Source: Paraburkholderia sp. BL23I1N1 (lineage in GTDB: Bacteria > Pseudomonadota > Gammaproteobacteria > Burkholderiales > Burkholderiaceae). From it: a stretch of 64,000 nt of DNA. Below, in pieces: positions 60,277 to 64,000 of this stretch (within the stretch, counting starts at the first letter, position 1; each line of letters begins with the position of its first letter). The notes under the pieces were generated by a model. The model did no database searches. It was given only the letters and a program-made list of their open reading frames with translations, and was not told where the DNA came from. Location of the stretch: positions 4,526,001 through 4,590,000 of the forward strand of contig NZ_RAPV01000001.1 in assembly GCF_003610295.1 (NCBI RefSeq). Direction: 5' to 3'. Both the position numbers and the translations under genes were made by a program.

Positions 60277-61554
60277 ATGGCACTGATCGCACGAAACATC
60301 CTCGGCATTGGCGTACTGCTGCTTATCGCTTTCATTTTTTCGACCAACCGGCGCGCCATCCGCGTACGCACCGTCATCCCGGCGCTGCTTGCGCAGGTCG
60401 GTATCGGCGCCTTCATTCTCTTCGTGCCGATCGGCAAGACGGTTCTCGCGGCCGCTGCGTCAGGCGTCAATCACATACTTGGTTATGGCAACGCGGGCAT
60501 CGAGTTCCTGTTTGGCGGCCTCGTGCAGGCGAAGATGTTCCAGGTGTTCGGCGACGGTGGTTTCGTGTTTGCCGTGCGTGTGCTGCCGGCCATCATCTTC
60601 GTCACTGCGCTCATTTCCGTGCTGTACTACCTCGGCGTGATGCGCTGGATCGTGATCGTGCTTGGCACAATTTTCCAGAAGCTGCTCGGCGTATCGAAGA
60701 TCGAGTCGTTCTCGGCCGTGACCACGATCTTCCTGGGTCAAAGCGAAATGCCTGCCGTGGTCAAACCGTTCACGCGCGACATGACCGGCGCCGAGCTGTT
60801 TGCTGTCATGTCGAGCGGCATGGCGGCAGTTGCAGGTTCAGTGCTGGCGGGCTATGCGGGTCTCGGTGTGCGGATTGAATATCTGCTGGCCGCGTCGTTC
60901 ATGGCAGTGCCGGGCGGCTTGCTGTTCGCCAAGATCATTCATCCGACCACTGAGTCGAGCCGCGTGCATCTCGAGCACCTCAGCTTCGATGAAAAGCGTC
61001 CCGCGAACGTGATTGAAGCCGCGAGTTCCGGCGCGACAGTGGGCCTGAGAATCGCCGTGATGGTCGGCGCGATGCTGATCGCGTTCGTCAGCCTGATCGC
61101 GTTGCTCAACGGCGTTGTGGGCGGCATAGGCGGCTGGTTCGGCCATCCGCAACTGTCGATGCAGTCGATACTCGGCACGGTGTTCGCGCCGCTCGCGTAT
61201 CTGATCGGCGTGCCGTGGAGCGAAGCCGCCATCGCCGGCAATTTCCTCGGACAGAAGATCATTCTCAACGAGTTCGTCGCTTATGCGTCGCTGTCGCCGT
61301 ATCTGAAAGATGCCGCCAGCGTGAGCGCGGCCGGCCTGCAAGCGCTCGATCCGCGTACCATTGCGATTCTGTCGTTTGCGTTATGCGGCTTCGCGAACTT
61401 TGCGTCGATCGCGGTGCTGACGGGCGGCTTTAGCGCCGTCGCGCCGGAACGCCGCGCCGAAGTCGCACGCTACGGCCTGCGTGTCGTGCTCGCCGCCACG
61501 CTCTCGAACCTGATGAGCGCCACGATTGCGGGCATGTTCCTGACGCTGAATTGA
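60277..61554 (+). CDS. nupC: Concentrative nucleoside transporter (CNT/NupC family)
   Basis: 425 residues, about eight to ten membrane segments plus re-entrant loops. CNT motifs: FLGQSEMPAVVKPF (nucleoside and ion site), EFVAYASL and CGFANFASIAVLTGG. It imports nucleosides with H+ or Na+. First gene of a nucleoside salvage operon with cdd and a nucleoside hydrolase (15 bp to cdd). Confidence 0.93.
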   Translation: MALIARNILGIGVLLLIAFIFSTNRRAIRVRTVIPALLAQVGIGAFILFVPIGKTVLAAAASGVNHILGYGNAGIEFLFGGLVQAKMFQVFGDGGFVFAVRVLPAIIFVTALISVLYYLGVMRWIVIVLGTIFQKLLGVSKIESFSAVTTIFLGQSEMPAVVKPFTRDMTGAELFAVMSSGMAAVAGSVLAGYAGLGVRIEYLLAASFMAVPGGLLFAKIIHPTTESSRVHLEHLSFDEKRPANVIEAASSGATVGLRIAVMVGAMLIAFVSLIALLNGVVGGIGGWFGHPQLSMQSILGTVFAPLAYLIGVPWSEAAIAGNFLGQKIILNEFVAYASLSPYLKDAASVSAAGLQALDPRTIAILSFALCGFANFASIAVLTGGFSAVAPERRAEVARYGLRVVLAATLSNLMSATIAGMFLTLN

Positions 61555-61569
61555 ATCGAGGATCGTTGC

Positions 61570-61959
61570 ATGAACATGGAACAACTGTTGGAACGCGCCG
61601 GTGTCGCGCGAGAAAAGGCCTATGCGCCGTATTCGAAGTTCAAGGTCGGCGCCGCGCTGCTGACCAAAGACGGCACGGTATTCGACGGCTGCAACGTGGA
61701 GAATGCCTCGTACGGATTGTGCAATTGCGCTGAACGTACGGCATTTTTCAGCGCGATTGCCGCGGGCTATCAACGTGACCAGTTCGCCGCGCTTGCCGTG
61801 ATCGGCGATACGGATGGACCGATCGCACCGTGCGGCGCGTGCCGCCAGGTGATCATCGAACTGGGCGGCCCGGAATTGCCGATCCGGCTCGGCAATCTGC
61901 ATGGCGCCACCCGCGACACCACCGCGCGCGAACAATTGCCGGACGCGTTCTACCTATGA
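61570..61959 (+). CDS. cdd: Cytidine deaminase
   Basis: 129-residue homotetrameric-type deaminase. Zinc and catalytic residues visible: Cys53 and Glu55 in CNCAERT, Cys89 and Cys92 in PCGACRQV, and the substrate motif CNVENASYG. It converts cytidine and deoxycytidine to the uridine forms. It overlaps the hydrolase gene by 4 bp. Confidence 0.95.
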   Translation: MNMEQLLERAGVAREKAYAPYSKFKVGAALLTKDGTVFDGCNVENASYGLCNCAERTAFFSAIAAGYQRDQFAALAVIGDTDGPIAPCGACRQVIIELGGPELPIRLGNLHGATRDTTAREQLPDAFYL

Positions 61960-62957
61960 GCCAGCGCAAGGTTATCTACGACACCGATCCCGGTGTGGAC
62001 GACGCGATGGCGCTCGTTTTCCAGGCGCTGCATCCGGACATCGAATTGCTCGGTCTGACGAGCGTATTCGGCAACGCCACGATCGAGACCACCACGCGCA
62101 ATGCGCGTTTCCTGGCCGGGCGATTCGCGCCGGGCGTGCCGGTCGCGCAGGGCGCCGCGGCACCGCTCAGGCGCGAAGCACCCGAGCCGCTCGCCTGGAT
62201 TCACGGCGACAACGGGCTTGGGAACATCGTGCTTGAAGCGGGTCTTGAAGCGGGTCTTGAAGCCGGTCTTGAAGCGGCGCTCGACGCACGCCCCGCACAC
62301 CGCTTCATCATCGACACGGTGCGCGCGCATCCCGGTGAAGTCACGTTGATCGCAGTGGGCCCGCTCACGAACATGGCCTTGGCGCTGGCTGACGATCCGC
62401 AGATCGCCTCGCTCGTCAAACAGGTGGTGATCATGGGCGGCGCGTTCGGCACGGACGGCGTGCTCGGCAACGTGACCCCCGCCGCCGAAGCGAATATCCT
62501 TGGCGACCCCGATGCCGCCGACCTTGTGCTCGGCGCGCCTTGGCCGGTTGCGATTGTCGGGCTCGACGTCACGCAGCGCACCATCATGAGCCAGGATTAT
62601 CTGGCGTCGCTGCGCGATCGCGGCGGCGCAGCAGGGCAGTTTGTGTGGGACGTGTCACGGCACTACCAGGCCTTTCACGAGCAAAGCGCGCAACTCAAGG
62701 GTATCTACGTACACGACTCGTCGGCGGTCGCCTATGTGCTGGCGCCGCATCTTTACACGACTCGCAGCGGACCCGTACGCGTGCTGACGGACGGTATCGC
62801 GGTGGGCCAAACCATCCAGAAACCTTCCACGATGCCGGTGCCCGCGCCGGACTGGGACACCCGGCCCGGGAGCACAGTTTGTCTCGACGTGGACGTGCCC
62901 GGGATGCTCGCGCTTTACGAACGCACTTTGTGCGGCACGGCGATTGATCTGACATAA
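61956..62957 (+). CDS. Inosine/uridine-preferring nucleoside hydrolase
   Basis: 333 residues. The Ca2+-binding DTDPGVDD motif at residues 9-16 (Asp11, 15, 16), plus GNIVLEAG and IMGGAFGTDGVLGNVTPAAEAN and the C-terminal HDSSAVAYVLAP Asp. It hydrolyses (pyrimidine) nucleosides to base and ribose, following cytidine deaminase. A 12-bp tandem repeat inside the gene (62232-62278) encodes LEAG four times at about residues 93-108, an insertion beyond the normal family loop. Confidence 0.93.
   Translation: MSQRKVIYDTDPGVDDAMALVFQALHPDIELLGLTSVFGNATIETTTRNARFLAGRFAPGVPVAQGAAAPLRREAPEPLAWIHGDNGLGNIVLEAGLEAGLEAGLEAALDARPAHRFIIDTVRAHPGEVTLIAVGPLTNMALALADDPQIASLVKQVVIMGGAFGTDGVLGNVTPAAEANILGDPDAADLVLGAPWPVAIVGLDVTQRTIMSQDYLASLRDRGGAAGQFVWDVSRHYQAFHEQSAQLKGIYVHDSSAVAYVLAPHLYTTRSGPVRVLTDGIAVGQTIQKPSTMPVPAPDWDTRPGSTVCLDVDVPGMLALYERTLCGTAIDLT
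62232..62278 (+). repeat. 12-bp in-frame tandem repeat inside the nucleoside hydrolase gene
   Basis: CTTGAAGCGGGT twice, CTTGAAGCCGGT once, then a truncated CTTGAAGCGGC. It encodes repeated LEAG. It stays in frame, so unit gain or loss would only lengthen or shorten the loop. Confidence 0.9.
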
Positions 62958-63156
62958 ACAAACAATTCGGGATCAACGCGGTAGCAGCGCCGAAACCAAA
63001 CAACCGCAATGCATTGCAGCAAACCGGCCCGGCATGGTTGGCCGATGCGTATCGCCAATTTTTGCTACATTTCTCCAGACGTGCTGCGTACGCGGTCCTG
63101 GAAGCCTTTGCTGATCGAACCGGCGCGCGTGACCCAAATCTATCAAGAGGCAAAAG

Positions 63157-64000
63157 ATGCGAATTCTAGTAGTAGGGGCGGGCGCCGTGGGCGGCTATTT
63201 TGGCGGACGTCTCGCGGCGGCGGGGCAGGACGTGACCTTCCTCGTGCGCTCCGGCCGCGCGGAAAAACTCGCGCGTGACGGTCTCGTCATCAACAGCGTG
63301 CGCGGCAATCTCGCGTTGCACGACGTCAAGACGATACTCGCCGGTGTCGGCGCCGAACCGTTCGATCTCGTGCTGCTCAGTTGCAAAGCCTACAGTCTCG
63401 ACGACGCGATCGATTCCTTCGCACCCCTGGTCGGCGAATCGACGCTGATTCTGCCGATGCTCAACGGCATGCGCCATATCGACGTGCTCAAGGAAAAGTT
63501 CGGTGCGTCGCGCGTCCTGGGTGGGCAATGCGTGATTGCTGCGACGCTCAGCCCCGAGCAGCACATCATGCATCTGAACGAAATGCATGCGATCACTTTC
63601 GGCGAACTCGAGGGCGGCACCTCCGAGCGCGTCCAGGCAATCGCGGATGCGATGGCCACCGCGAATTTCGACGTGACGGTCAGCGACAACATCCTGCTGC
63701 GCATGTGGGAAAAGTGGGTGTTCCTGGCCACACTGGCGGCGAGTACGTGCTTGATGCGCGGTTCGGTCGGCGATATTCTGGCTGCGCCGGATGGCAAGCG
63801 CATCATCGAAAACCTGCTCGGCGAGTGCCGCGGCGTGGCGGAACACAATGGCTTTACGATGGGGCCGGACTTCGACGCCCGGGCCACCCAAACGCTCTTT
63901 ACGCCCACGCCGCTCACGGCTTCGATGCTGCGCGACGTCGAAAACCACTCGCATACCGAGGCGGATCACATCCTCGGCGATCTGATCTCGCGCGGTGGCG
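63157..64000 (+). CDS. Ketopantoate reductase (2-dehydropantoate 2-reductase) family protein, partial at window end
   Basis: 281 residues are visible; the gene continues past the window. N-terminal NAD(P)-binding Rossmann motif VVGAGAVGGYFGG, then LLSCKAYSLDDA, LPMLNGMRHID and WEKWVFLATLAAS with the family lysine. Members include PanE (pantoate synthesis) and paralogues acting on other 2-keto acids; with no pan genes nearby, a paralogue is likely. AAGAGGC ribosome site before ATG 63157. The 199-bp gap before it shows nothing else. Confidence 0.88.
   Translation, partial: MRILVVGAGAVGGYFGGRLAAAGQDVTFLVRSGRAEKLARDGLVINSVRGNLALHDVKTILAGVGAEPFDLVLLSCKAYSLDDAIDSFAPLVGESTLILPMLNGMRHIDVLKEKFGASRVLGGQCVIAATLSPEQHIMHLNEMHAITFGELEGGTSERVQAIADAMATANFDVTVSDNILLRMWEKWVFLATLAASTCLMRGSVGDILAAPDGKRIIENLLGECRGVAEHNGFTMGPDFDARATQTLFTPTPLTASMLRDVENHSHTEADHILGDLISRGG

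Overview
The window is high-GC chromosomal DNA that looks like a beta-proteobacterium of the Burkholderia/Paraburkholderia group. This is an inference from gene content and order: pcaIJ-pcaBDC, a DUF2844/DUF3443 pair, MocR- and MarR-type regulators, a lysine/alanine-rich histone-like protein, and an intergenic repeat family of a kind I associate with these genomes. No rRNA, tRNA or CRISPR array was found. Most DNA is ordinary metabolic chromosome. Clear mobile DNA is confined to about 1.1-3.3 kb, and a large compound inverted repeat sits at 23.3-24.1 kb.

Layout. 0.1-1.1 kb holds a LysR regulator. 1.1-3.2 kb is a repeat copy interrupted by an IS4-family element (20-bp inverted repeats, 10-bp target duplication), next to a frameshifted IS3-family remnant and an inverted repeat copy. 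3.6-7.9 kb is the lower protocatechuate (beta-ketoadipate) branch pcaI-pcaJ-pcaB-pcaD-pcaC. 8.1-23.3 kb is a TetR regulator divergent from a twelve-gene run that I read as a reductive nicotinate (or related N-heteroaromatic) catabolic operon. It carries a 6-hydroxynicotinate reductase homologue, a UPF0280/ApbE-superfamily protein, two tandem 'amino acid synthesis' (DUF1185) paralogues, a branched-chain-type ABC importer with fused permease, an enamidase homologue, NicA/NicB-type nicotinate dehydrogenase (2Fe-2S subunit; molybdopterin subunit fused to a tri-haem cytochrome c) and the periplasmic binding protein.

24-36 kb holds an omega-amino acid transaminase divergent from a MocR regulator, a LysE exporter, a histone H1-like protein, a periplasmic phospholipase D-like protein, a mipA-OmpR-histidine kinase unit preceded by 11-bp direct repeats, a DUF4410 lipoprotein and small proteins. 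36-39 kb holds a phasin-like protein and the DUF2844-DUF3443 pair. 39-48 kb is a conserved but poorly understood cluster: zinc metallopeptidase, transglutaminase-DUF2126, circularly permuted ATP-grasp fused to alpha-E, and a second transglutaminase.

48-52 kb holds an IclR regulator, a polar amino acid ABC importer and a formimidoylglutamase-like enzyme. 52-57.5 kb holds two tandem MarR paralogues and a tripartite EmrAB-type efflux system. All three transcription units carry the same 12-bp operator-like palindrome. 57.5-64 kb holds a thiolase, a GltS-type glutamate/sodium symporter, a pyrimidine nucleoside scavenging operon (CNT transporter, cytidine deaminase, nucleoside hydrolase) and a ketopantoate reductase family gene that runs off the window end.

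The most interesting system is the 9.1-23.3 kb operon. It joins an aerobic, cytochrome-linked nicotinate hydroxylase to homologues of reductive enzymes best known from anaerobic nicotinate fermentation, and it contains a plausible dedicated flavinylation factor.
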